Position numbers and translations under genes: made by a program | Shown here: piece after piece, positions 21,111 to 30,758 of the stretch | Position numbering within the stretch: position 1 is the first letter of the stretch | Layout of the letters: every line of letters starts with the position of its first letter | Assembly (NCBI RefSeq): GCF_030384665.1 | Contig: NC_083676.1 | Location: 1,736,001 to 1,800,000, forward strand | DNA: 64,000 bases | Origin: Lodderomyces elongisporus | Taxonomy: Eukaryota > Ascomycota > Pichiomycetes > Serinales > Debaryomycetaceae | Reading direction: 5' to 3' | Notes under the pieces: generated by a model | Seen by the model: the letters and a program-made list of their open reading frames with translations, nothing else | Database searches by the model: none | Told to the model about the DNA's origin: nothing

Positions 21111-21795
21111 TTGTTGAATGCTAGAGAGGCTGGAGGAAAAACAAAGAGAGTGTATGGGTTTGAGAAATAAGTTGAACAAAAATTGAAATAAAAAAACAAG
21201 AAAAGGAAATTGAATGCACAGAATATAGAAACTGCATAGATTTTTAGTGAGTATATTTAGACACAATACGAAAGCAGATGACCAGATATTGTTGTAGGTG
21301 CTATGATTTATTCCTTTGGTTGGTTGTAGTTGGAAACAATTAAGATATTGTGTATGTTGGGTAAAGCTTAGATTGATTACCAAAAGGAAAGTCAAGTAAA
21401 AAAGAGGAAAAAAGAAAGATTGACAAAGAGAAAGTCTACAAAGAATCAGAGAATGAGAGTGTGAGAGAAAAAAAAAAAAAAAAAAAGAAAGAAAGAAAAA
21501 TAACACACATACATACACAAGATAGGAGAAAGATTAATTTAAATTTTTTTGTGAGGTATTATATTTTCTCAAAACAAGGACTTTGAGAGAGAGAATATTG
21601 GAGCAACACCTACCACGGCCCACTATCTACATATTTTTAATTACTCCAGCCATCAAACACGGGGTTTGTTTTCTTTTCACTCTAATTTACTTTAATCAAC
21701 TTTAAGCAACTTTACTCTACTTTGCTTTATCTATACTACACGATAAGTGACATAGCGACATAGTGACAAAGTTGTGATTCACAATACGATACTAG
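21111..21795. other. Intergenic region PGM3-VAN1
   Basis: No gene is seen. Contents: an A-tract followed by GAAA units (21465-21500), and a repeated CTTTA-type run (21680-21735) with CGACATAGTGACA-like units before the VAN1 start. Confidence 0.55.
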
Positions 21796-23493
21796 ATGCC
21801 ACTTCGAACGTTGACGCCGGATTTATACGGCAAGAAAAAATCCGATCTACCCATGTATGTATCACCATGAGTATCAACAACCAATAAAGATTGGGAAAAA
21901 GAGGCAAATAAAACATGATTACTAACAGCAAAATGGGTGTATAGATTCAACAAATTATCCCCAAGAAAACATTCGAATCGAATATTGATCAAACGGATAT
22001 TCTATGCAGTTATAGCAGTATTGATCACATTTACCATATACAGTAAGTTCACTACTGACTCGGTAAGTCTTGAGCAAAGTACGTCTGTAGGACAATCGGG
22101 TACTTCTGAAACGGGTAATTTAGATAATCTAAAAGATGTTGATGGACTACAACAGCAACAACAAGGAGAACAAAATGTACAAGATGTACAAGATGTTGCT
22201 GCTGTTGCTGGTAATGATGATGGAGAAGGTAAGGGAAAGGTTTACAAGGTTACCAAAGACGGAGTTGAGCAAGTAGAAGATGGTGCAGAAAAGGGAGAGC
22301 AGAAGAATGTGAATCAGGAGGAAGGAGAGAACCATGTTGTTAGTGCTGAGGATATCACCACTGAAGAATTAACCAAGAGCGGAGTTGAGTACTTTGATCT
22401 CAATGATTACCAAGGTAGTTCCCAAGGTAACCAGCAAGGTGACAATGTCCTCTTTTTGATGCCATTGAGAAATGCTGAGCATGTTTTGCCTATGGCATTT
22501 TACAACCTAATGAACTTGACATATAATCATGAATTGATTGATATTGCATTTCTTGTATCTGATTGTTCTCCCGAGGATACTACGTTGGAGACTGTGTTTC
22601 GGTACTCTGTGGCTTTACAAAATGGGACATTGGTGGATTTGCTCAAGCAAGAAGAGCAACTGAAGCATGGTGCCCAGGTCAAAGGGTCGAATGATTTGTA
22701 CCAATCATATATGGAGCCCACCTATATGGAGAATGTCAAAAAAGCATATAGTAATCCGGAACATCATAAGGGTTATAGAACTCCATTTAGGTCTGTTACT
22801 ATATATCAAAAGGATTTTGGTCAAGTGATTGGCCAGGGTTTTAGTGATCGACATGCGGTGAAAGTGCAAGGTATTAGAAGGAAACTTATGGGTCGTGCAA
22901 GAAACTGGCTTACGTCGAGTGCGTTGAGGGCCGATCACTCGTGGGTGTATTGGAGAGATGTTGATATTGAGACTTGTCCAGGAAATGTTATTGAAGAGTT
23001 GATGCTGCATGATTATGATGTGATGGTGCCCAATGTGTGGAGACCGTTGCCTACATTTTTGGGTAATGAGCAGCCGTATGATTTGAATTCGTGGATTGAG
23101 TCTGATGCGGCATTGGATTTGGCCAAGACTTTGGATGAAGATGATGTTATTGTTGAAGGGTATGCTGAGTATCCTACATGGCGTGCACATTTAGCATATA
23201 TTCGTGAAGCGCAAGGTGATCCAAGGGAAGTTGTTGATTTGGATGGTGTTGGTGGAGTTTCGATATTGGCAAGGGCCAAGATTTTCCGTCAAGGTGTTCA
23301 TTTCCCGGCCTTTACTTTTTTGAACCATGCTGAGACCGAGGCATTTGGTAAGATGGCTAGACATATGGGGTTCAGAGTTGGTGGGTTGCCGCATTATACG
23401 ATTTGGCACATCTATGAGCCCAGTGAGGATGATTTGCAAAAGATATCCAAGTTGGAGAGAAGTCGAAGAAGAAAGCATAATAAGAGGAGTTAG
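21796..23493 (+). CDS. VAN1: Mannan polymerase I subunit Van1, one intron
   Basis: The open frame from 21937 has no ATG at its start (only GTG) and is preceded by TACTAAC and TAG. The spliced model has exon 1 21796-21854 (starts MPLRTLTPDLYGKKKSDLP), an intron 21855-21944 and exon 2 21945-23493; one Ile codon spans the junction. The product is 535 aa. It is a type II Golgi protein with a short cytosolic tail and a membrane segment at about 38-53. An acidic/Gln-rich stem follows, then an Anp1-family GT62 domain: VLFLMPLRNAEHVLPMAF, FGQVIGQGFSDRHAVKVQGI, WRDVDIETCPG (metal-binding acidic pair), VPNVWRPLPTFLG, GGLPHYTIWHIYEPSEDDL. Van1 pairs with Mnn9 to extend the alpha-1,6-mannan backbone, using GDP-mannose. 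The long sequence match and the C-terminal end favour Van1 over Mnn9 or Anp1. Confidence 0.92.
21855..21944 (+). other. Spliceosomal intron of VAN1
   Basis: 90 nt: GTATGT at 21855, perfect TACTAAC at 21919-21925 and TAG at 21942-21944. The junction codon is AT|A, and the frame is kept. Confidence 0.85.
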
Positions 23494-24081
23494 GATTCTA
23501 AGAGGATCCTTGCCCAGGACTCGATGGAGGTTTATAAAAGAAAAAAAAGAAATCAGCATAAAAATTAGACTTAATTTAAAAACAAAGTGAAAACTTTCTT
23601 TTGCTATTGTTGTTGTTGTTTTTAAGCGGAGGAGGTGCATGTGTTAAACCAATGAGTATTGATGAGTTGGATGTTTTTAGTATCATTACTGTTATTACTA
23701 TTACTATTACTATTATTATTACTGTTGAAGTTATTCTAGATTTCGTATATTGTAGAGAATAGCAATATATATATATATTTCATATATTTTAATAGACTTG
23801 GTAATTAAATATTAGAAGCAAAGGAACGGAAAAGTAAGAAAGAAAAGAAAAAAAGAGAGAGAGAGAGAGAATGTAATACTCTTCTCTTTTACTCTTATTT
23901 ATTCATTAATAGTAACCCATTGCCCCCTTCTTCTTTTTTTTATATATTACTTCTTCTTCAATTGTGGTGAGTTACGTTTGTGGGATAAAAATTTACAGAA
24001 AAAATTTACAGGAAAAATCTGCTTATTGTATTTGTTAAAATATTGATCAGAAGGAAGGCAGGGTTTTTTAATCAAGACATA

Positions 24082-24100
24082 TTTAACATAATATGTTAAA
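24082..24100. repeat. 19-bp near-perfect palindrome
   Basis: TTTAACATA-A-TATGTTAAA: two 9-bp arms around one base. It lies about 190 bases before the nested hairpin element. Confidence 0.8.
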
Positions 24101-24285
24101 ATGTATCAGAGATTGTTCACTCATCCATGGTTATTCATCATTTTATTTTAATAAATAAAATCACAGATTTTTACATTTTATTTAGCCTGGGTACTTTGTT
24201 GTGTGTGTGTGTCGTGTATTTTTAAACTGTGTTTATTTGCTTATTGTTTTTTTTTTCACTTTCATTTTGTAGAATTAGTGTAATC

Positions 24286-24384
24286 TTTCAACGTCACTAG
24301 CGAGATTCGAACGCGCGATGATTTACAGAATACTAAATTGATTCTAGGTAAATAGCCGGGGACGAATTAGCTATGACGTTGAAA
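24286..24384. repeat. 99-bp nested inverted-repeat element with a tRNA-like box B
   Basis: The outer arms TTTCAACGTCA (24286-24296) and TGACGTTGAAA (24374-24384) are perfect complements. Pairing resumes as TAGC/GCTA (24298-24301 with 24370-24373) and ATTCG/CGAAT (24305-24309 with 24363-24367). Inside is a second hairpin, ATTTACAGAAT (24321-24331) with ATTCT-ag-GTAAAT (24341-24353), around a 9-base loop. On the minus strand GTTCGAATC resembles a Pol III box B, and a T-arm-like hairpin can be drawn around it. A 7-bp acceptor-like stem exists, but the D-arm and anticodon loop do not fit and no T-run terminator follows. It could be a decayed tRNA or another structured RNA. Confidence 0.5.
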
Positions 24385-25946
24385 ATTTTAAGAAATAGCT
24401 GATAGAGTAATGCAACTGTGAGGTGTGTATACAGATACATATATATATATATAAACTTTTTTACCTTTTTTTCGACTTTCTTGACATTTCTTTCTCTTTT
24501 ACTCTGCAGTATCATATGTTGTGTTATTGAGTTGGAATTGAAGTAATGGATAGACATAGGTTGGTTATTAACGTGTTGGGTATTTGATGTAATTCTTTTC
24601 TTACTTTTTTTTTTTGCAACAAAATGGAGCAAAAGAGAATTGGAGGTAAAAATTAGAAAATAGATCAAGAAATGAGATGTATATGGTAAATACATGAAAA
24701 ATAAGAGAAAAAAAAAGAAAAGTTCTAAATTGTGGTTCAGGTTTAGTATGGACAACGTGTGCAGATGCAAACTACGATCAGCTGGTAAGTAACTTGGGTT
24801 ATTGAATTGAAGTAGGGAAGTAGGGAACTGGAAGTAGGGAAGTGGAAGAGATAAGCGATGATGGATCAACAAAATGTAGGTTTAAATGAGAAACTAAATG
24901 TGACACTAAACCAGTTCGACAATAAAGGCGGGACCACAAAGTGGCTTAAAGTAGGTCAAAGTAGGTCAAAGTAGGTTAAAGACTCCATGTGGGTATTTGG
25001 ATGTGCTGTTCTTTAACCATTTTTCTTTTTCTTTTTCTAATTCTTTTTCCTTTTTCTTTATTAATAGAGTTTGGATTGGTGACGATGGCTATGACAAAGT
25101 AAATCAGAGATGGTGAGCTTTTTTTTCAAATATCAATTCAATATACTCTATAACCAAATTCTTGCTGAGAACATCCAACTTTCTTTTCTTTCCTTTTTTT
25201 AAAATTTAATTTGGATCTTCACCTTAAAACATTCTCGGGCGGCGTAGCTCCTCTGTCTCTCTCTCTCTCTCTCTCGCATCAAGAAACACAAAATCACTGT
25301 AACTTTTTTTTCTTTTCTTCTTCTTCGTCTTCTGTTTGAGACACGCGCGTGTGTTTGTGTGTCATGGTATTTTCAAACTAAATAAAGAGAAAAAGGAAAA
25401 ACACTTTATCACGCGTTCCTCTTTTTTTTTTTCCTTTTCTTTTTTTTCATTTTTTTTTTTTAGTTTCTTGTTTTTTTGAGGGTAAGAATGACGAGAGGCA
25501 AATCTCTGACGATGACGATGGTGATGATGATTAAGATGATGATGGTGATGATGTTTATAATCGAGAGTTACACATTGTCCTTTTTTTCTTTTAAACTATG
25601 TATAGACTTAAACAAAAGATGTTCTTATTGTGGTGGTAGCACATGGTCCTATCTTTCTTTCAACTTTCTACACGTTTTTTCTGCATGTATTTTTTTTAAG
25701 AATCAGGCACACCACAATTGTTCCTCACTTTATATATATTATTCTTATATTCTTTACGTTTGTCCTACATTTTCTATTTCCCAACCAATTTTGTCGAGAT
25801 ATGCAAGGAGGAATATCAGACGTTGGTTCTCGGAGTCAATCTATATTGGTTATTAACTCTTACTTTTACTTTTATTTTTTTTTTGGGTGAATGACGATTA
25901 AGCCACGTTTTGATAATCTAACTTGTTGCTGCTAGTGCAAATGTAA

Positions 25947-25948
<2 letters not shown>

Positions 25949-26040
<92 letters not shown>
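25949..26040. repeat. (GT)46 dinucleotide microsatellite
   Basis: Ninety-two bases of uninterrupted GT, the longest dinucleotide run in the window. Confidence 0.97.
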
Positions 26041-26042
<2 letters not shown>

Positions 26043-27225
26043 AAGATAACAATTTCTTTTTTTTTTTATAAAGGAAAAATTAAACCTATTCATTGACCAA
26101 TAAACATTGAGAGTGCAGATGGGGTGGAGAGGGAGAAGCGAGGGAATAGTAGTAGTAGTAGTAGTAGTAGTAAAAATGTTGCTGTAGTTTATTTGATGTA
26201 TTATTTTGAGGTCTGACTCTTTTACTTACACTTTGTCTACCCTGACATTATTACAAACATCATTATTATTTATAATACTAGAAAAGCTTTGGGATATATA
26301 GGCTTTGGTTTTTTTGTTGCAAAATGCAATAAGAGTCCCTTCTCCTTTTTTTTATATATGTATATCCCTCTCCAATTATCCAAAATAATCCGTCTACAAC
26401 AACAACTACAACAACTACACTGTATGTCCATATTGTGTGGTACTTCTAATAATAATAATAATAATCTCAACAATAACAATAACAGTCGAGGAAAAGTATT
26501 TGACATATCTGCACTACCTTTGTAATAAATTAAATAAAAGAAAAAGACACGATATTTCTCTTCTCTCACTCTCACTCTCCCCTCTCTCCATCTCTCTCTT
26601 TTGCATACAGCGCATATTTTGGTAACAACAACAACAACTACAAAAAAAAAAAGAAAAGAGAAAGAAAGAGACAGCGCATTGGCAATTTGGTGGAATATAT
26701 TACATAAGATATTACATAATACCATACCATACTATACATAACACCATACACTATACGTGTTTTATTTATTTTTTTTTCTGGCCAAAAAAAACAAAAAAAG
26801 AAACTGCGTGCCAGCACACACTCAGACACACCGACACGTTTTTTGTACACAGGAACAAAATATCACCACAAAAATTTCTCTACATGTTTCATTCAATACT
26901 TTCCCTTCCCAATATCAGAGCACTACACAAGACGCATGCAAGCACGTACTCTTGCACCAAATAATTTTTTTTTTTATTTTTCCTCCTTCTCTTTCTCTCC
27001 CACCCATACAGAGATATAGATTTGTATATATATATATTCTCTGAAATTCGTGTCGAAAACATGTTTCCTTAAAACTTTTTCTTTTTTTTCCTTTTCTTTT
27101 CCTTTCCTTTTTCTTTTCCTCTTTGACCTTGACTAGTTTTATCTTTAGGAGGTACTACTAACTATATACAAGCTTACTTTTACTACTTTTATTATTACTA
27201 TTATTACTACTACTATTACTGCACA

Positions 27226-28317
27226 ATGAAGGGATTGATTTTAGTCGGAGGATACGGTACCAGATTGAGACCATTGACCTTGACCTTGCCTAAACCATTG
27301 GTTGAGTTTGGTAACAGACCAATGATTTTGCACCAGATTGAAGCTTTGGCCAATGCTGGTGTTACCGATATCGTATTGGCTGTCAATTACAGACCAGAGG
27401 TTATGGTTTCAACATTGCAAAAGTATGAAGAAGAATACGGCGTTAGCATCACATTTAGCGTTGAAGAAGAACCATTGGGCACAGCTGGCCCCTTGAAATT
27501 GGCTGAGAAGATTTTGAAAAAAGACGACTCTCCCTTTTTCGTCCTCAATAGTGATGTCATTTGCGAATACCCATTTAAGGAATTGGCTGACTTTCACAAG
27601 GCCCACGGCGGTGCAGGTACCATTGTCGCTACCAAAGTAGATGAACCAAGCAAATATGGTGTTATTGTCCACGACAGAGACACTCCAAACTTGATTGACA
27701 GATTTGTTGAAAAACCAGTTGAATTTGTTGGTAACAGAATTAATGCCGGTTTGTACATTCTTAACCCATCGGTTATCGACTTGATTGAAGCCAAACCAAC
27801 CTCTATTGAAAAGGAAACATTCCCTATCTTGGTTGACCAAAAACAATTGTACTCGTTTGACTTGGAAGGATACTGGATGGATGTCGGTCAACCAAAGGAC
27901 TTTCTCAGCGGAACCGTTTTGTACTTGACCGCCTTGGCCAAAAAATCACCAGAAAAATTGTGCCACGAAAAATACGTACACCCACAAGGTAACGTTTTGA
28001 TTGACCCAACCGCTAAGATTCACCCATCAGCATTGATTGGTCCAAATGTCACCATTGGTCCAAACGTTAAGGTTGGCGAAGGTGCCAGAATCCAAAGATC
28101 AGTATTGTTGGCCAACTCTGAAGTTAAAGACCACGCTTGGGTCAAATCCACCATTGTAGGATGGAACTCAAGAATTGGTAAATGGGCAAGAACCGAAGGA
28201 TGCACCGTGTTGGGAGACGATGTCGAGATCAAGAATGAAATCTATGTCAATGGCGCCAAGGTTTTGCCACACAAGTCCATTGCCGCCAATGTCGAAACCC
28301 CATCCATTATCATGTAA
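27226..28317 (+). CDS. PSA1: GDP-mannose pyrophosphorylase (mannose-1-phosphate guanylyltransferase)
   Basis: A protein of 363 aa, matching fungal Psa1/Srb1/Vig9. It makes GDP-mannose from mannose 1-phosphate and GTP in the cytosol, feeding protein N- and O-mannosylation, mannan and GPI anchors. The N-terminal nucleotidyltransferase domain starts [19 protein letters not shown] and has [14 protein letters not shown], the metal Asp in [12 protein letters not shown] and [17 protein letters not shown]. The C-terminal part (about 245-340) is a left-handed beta-helix of hexapeptides ([20 protein letters not shown]). Codon bias is strong and signals high expression. The downstream enzyme subunit gene VAN1 lies in the same orientation 3.7 kb upstream. 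Confidence 0.97.
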   Translation: MKGLILVGGYGTRLRPLTLTLPKPLVEFGNRPMILHQIEALANAGVTDIVLAVNYRPEVMVSTLQKYEEEYGVSITFSVEEEPLGTAGPLKLAEKILKKDDSPFFVLNSDVICEYPFKELADFHKAHGGAGTIVATKVDEPSKYGVIVHDRDTPNLIDRFVEKPVEFVGNRINAGLYILNPSVIDLIEAKPTSIEKETFPILVDQKQLYSFDLEGYWMDVGQPKDFLSGTVLYLTALAKKSPEKLCHEKYVHPQGNVLIDPTAKIHPSALIGPNVTIGPNVKVGEGARIQRSVLLANSEVKDHAWVKSTIVGWNSRIGKWARTEGCTVLGDDVEIKNEIYVNGAKVLPHKSIAANVETPSIIM

Positions 28318-28679
28318 ATTGGTGCAAAAAATTTAACAATACCAAATACACTAGAAAAAAAACAATTACTGTACCCACGTATACATACACCCCCCCACAC
28401 AAACAATCAAAACACATGAACCATTCTTTCTTGCCAAAACATTTATTTTTTTTTGTTTTTATTTTTTCCATTCATTCATTCATTCATTCATTCAGTTTTC
28501 CTTTTTATTTTTAATACGAGGTTGAGAACTACATCTATATAGAACTAAAGAGAAAACAAGGACAGCAACGACAATTTTCAAACTGTCTTATGGTATTGTT
28601 TTTTCTTTTCTTTTTTTTTTTCCCCCAAACTTTACTTTGTATACACAATTTCTTTTTTAATTTGAAAAATAGACACATA

Positions 28680-28719
<40 letters not shown>

Positions 28720-29184
28720 AACTAACCTATGTAGAGTGCAACATCTAGTCACGTGCAATATATATATATATATATATATATGTATATTTACTATATATTA
28801 TATACCACTACTACTATTACTTATTGATAACTCGAGTTTTGATACTACACAAACCAGCGACAATGCCAAAGTACTCCTTATACATTTCATTCATCTCTAG
28901 TTGTACTTATTATTTTTCTTTCTGATTTTGTTTTCTCTTTCCAGTTACAACTGCGATTGCATCAACCGATTGATAAAAGCTTTCAAAGTACATTTATCAC
29001 AGTATTACTCTATATACAAATATTCTAACCAAATATATTCTAATCTAAATATGGGAATTGACCGAAAAAGACTCATCAAATCTTGACTTTTTTTTTTGTC
29101 TTCATTCACTCTTTCATTCACTCTTTCATTCTTTCAATCCTAATCTAATGCTTCTCCCCACCTTCATTTTTTTTTTCGAGGATC
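28318..29184. other. Intergenic region PSA1-AIM18/46 (convergent)
   Basis: No gene is seen. Contents: a (CATT)n run at 28468-28494, T-tracts, (TA)n runs at 28689-28714 and 28759-28780, and a CACGTG between the two TA runs (28750-28755). Confidence 0.55.
28750..28755. promoter_or_regulatory. CACGTG E-box (Cbf1/bHLH-type), context GTCACGTG
   Basis: The RTCACGTG form is the usual Cbf1 consensus. It lies between two convergent genes, so a promoter role is unclear. Confidence 0.3.
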
Positions 29185-30171
29185 TTATTCAGCAATATCA
29201 GCAAGTCCTTGCATACAACTCTTTCTCAAAGACTCACTAAGAGGTTTCTTACCACTAAGATACTGCAATAATAAAGTTTTTGCAACAATGGGTTTACTCA
29301 CACTTCCCATCTCTTTCACATCAGTTACATCCTCACCAGCCTCATCATTCTTTGATTTAGTCTTCTTATTTTGTTTCACATAGGAAATGTTGAACTTGTC
29401 ACTACTTGATACCTGCTCCAACACGAGCAAATCATCTTTTGGCACTGAACCTCTAGTCTTGCCCATTATTTCCCTCAACTCATCCAATCCCAAACTCAAC
29501 TCTTCCCTCTCCTTGTTTTCTCCACTCTTGCTTCTTGGATGCGCCAAAATCGATTTAATCAACCCATCCTTCAAATGATTGAAATCAGTATTTCTAACAG
29601 GCGACAATCTAATCAAGAAATGCACACCATGCGACAACAATTCATCAATGATTTGTTCTGACTCTACGGGGTTCATCAATGATTCTTTCAAGTTCTGCCT
29701 AACTAAAGATGACGAAGCACCCTCGTCAGCACGAGCTGATGGTGGTGGTGGATTAGCCCTGGCGTATGATTGAAGCAAAGAACGGGCTTTGGCAATATCG
29801 GAATCTGCAATATAAATTCCAACACCATAAACTTTGAAACTCATAAACGTTACAGCTCGAACACCATGGCCCAATAATGTGTACGATTGTGAAACGTAGG
29901 GCGATTTAGAGATGTGAGTGGGAAATGGCAGGATCGAGTCATCAACTTTTACCTCGGTAGTAGCATTAGCTGCAGAAACAGAGGTAGAGCCAAGTACTGG
30001 AGACGCAGCACTATCAAGGTGGATTTTGGACAAGGCATTATTGTGGAATCCAAATGGTGAAGGAAGCGTAGTATGCTTTGTGTATAAATGGTATGAATAA
30101 GCAAGAGTTGATGCAATTGCAATTGATGGGAGGATAGACCTCAATGGCCTCAAACGGATCGTTTTGAACAT
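29185..30171 (-). CDS. Mitochondrial chalcone-isomerase-like protein, AIM18/AIM46 family
   Basis: A protein of 328 aa. The N-terminus is basic and lacks acidic residues, followed by a hydrophobic stretch (about 16-30, SIAIASTLAYSYHLY), consistent with a mitochondrial presequence and inner-membrane anchor. The core resembles the chalcone-isomerase fold of Aim18/Aim46: LLGHGVRAVTFMSFKVYGVG (about 98-117), IADSDIAKARSLL, and FLIRLSPVRNTDFNHLKDGL. The yeast proteins bind haem and lack chalcone isomerase activity as far as I know; their role is unresolved. Only one such gene is seen here, so the AIM18/AIM46 pair cannot be distinguished. Confidence 0.8.
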   Translation of the reverse strand: MFKTIRLRPLRSILPSIAIASTLAYSYHLYTKHTTLPSPFGFHNNALSKIHLDSAASPVLGSTSVSAANATTEVKVDDSILPFPTHISKSPYVSQSYTLLGHGVRAVTFMSFKVYGVGIYIADSDIAKARSLLQSYARANPPPPSARADEGASSSLVRQNLKESLMNPVESEQIIDELLSHGVHFLIRLSPVRNTDFNHLKDGLIKSILAHPRSKSGENKEREELSLGLDELREIMGKTRGSVPKDDLLVLEQVSSSDKFNISYVKQNKKTKSKNDEAGEDVTDVKEMGSVSKPIVAKTLLLQYLSGKKPLSESLRKSCMQGLADIAE

Positions 30172-30756
30172 GATCTGATGTGTGAAGCAAAAAAAGAAAA
30201 TAAAAATGTAGTTAGTTATTCAAAGAAAAGAAAGAAGAAAGGTAAAAAGGTAAAAAAAGAAAAAAAGAGGAAATGTATAAAGAATAATAGAAAGAGCAAG
30301 CTATATTTTGTGGTATGTTAAATTTTAGCCCGATATTATAGTGTGGGGAGCAAAGTGTTGGGCAGGTCGGACTGGTAGACAGAGAAAAAGTCATAAAGAA
30401 AGGGAAGAGAAGAAAAAAAATACTATTAAACAGCGGACAAAGCAGAACGAAGGGAAAAGCCGCAGAGACAAAATAAACAGCGGGAAAGCGGTAGCGTTTA
30501 AAGGATTTAATTACTAGCCTTTATTTGTGGCAGGGGTGCTGGGTTTTTTTTCCTACATCAATTAGGGTTGCTTGTTCTATTCAGATTACATGACAGTTAG
30601 ATTATGCTCCTTTGATTTCTTTGTATTTGTTTGATTCTATCTTATTTTTTTACTATTTCTATTTCGGTTTCTTTTTCCTTTATTTTCCTTTTTTTTTCTT
30701 TTTTTTTCTTTTTTTTTCTTTTTTTTTCTTTTTTTTTCTTTTTTTTTTTTTTTTTT
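30172..30756. other. Intergenic region with a decanucleotide T-rich repeat
   Basis: The left part is the AIM18/46-like promoter (A/G-rich on the plus strand). The right part ends in (CTTTTTTTTT)n from about 30680 and a pure T run to 30758 abutting the stop codon of the minus-strand pseudouridine gene. Confidence 0.6.
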
Positions 30757-30758
30757 TT
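30680..30758. repeat. 10-bp CT9 tandem repeat and T-run
   Basis: Five or more units of one C and nine T at 30688-30740, then an 18-base T run. In the minus-strand mRNA this is an A-rich stretch starting right at the stop codon. Confidence 0.85.

Larger units (their letters stand above)
23494..27225. other. 3.7 kb gene-free region between VAN1 and PSA1
   Basis: One of the two longest gene-free stretches in the window. No open frame resembles a protein; all are low-complexity. It contains a 19-bp palindrome (24082-24100), a nested hairpin element (24286-24384), short repeats AAAGTAGGTC x3 (24948-24980), CT tracts (25250-25275), T-tracts (25320-25460), (GT)46 (25949-26040) and (AGT)n (26148-26172). 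It could hold an extended PSA1 promoter or unrecognised non-coding RNAs. Confidence 0.5.

Noticed and set aside
23494..27225. Centromere in a gene-free region
   Set aside because: No long inverted repeat flanking a core was seen on either side, here or in the 3.9 kb spacer; only CENP-A data could decide.
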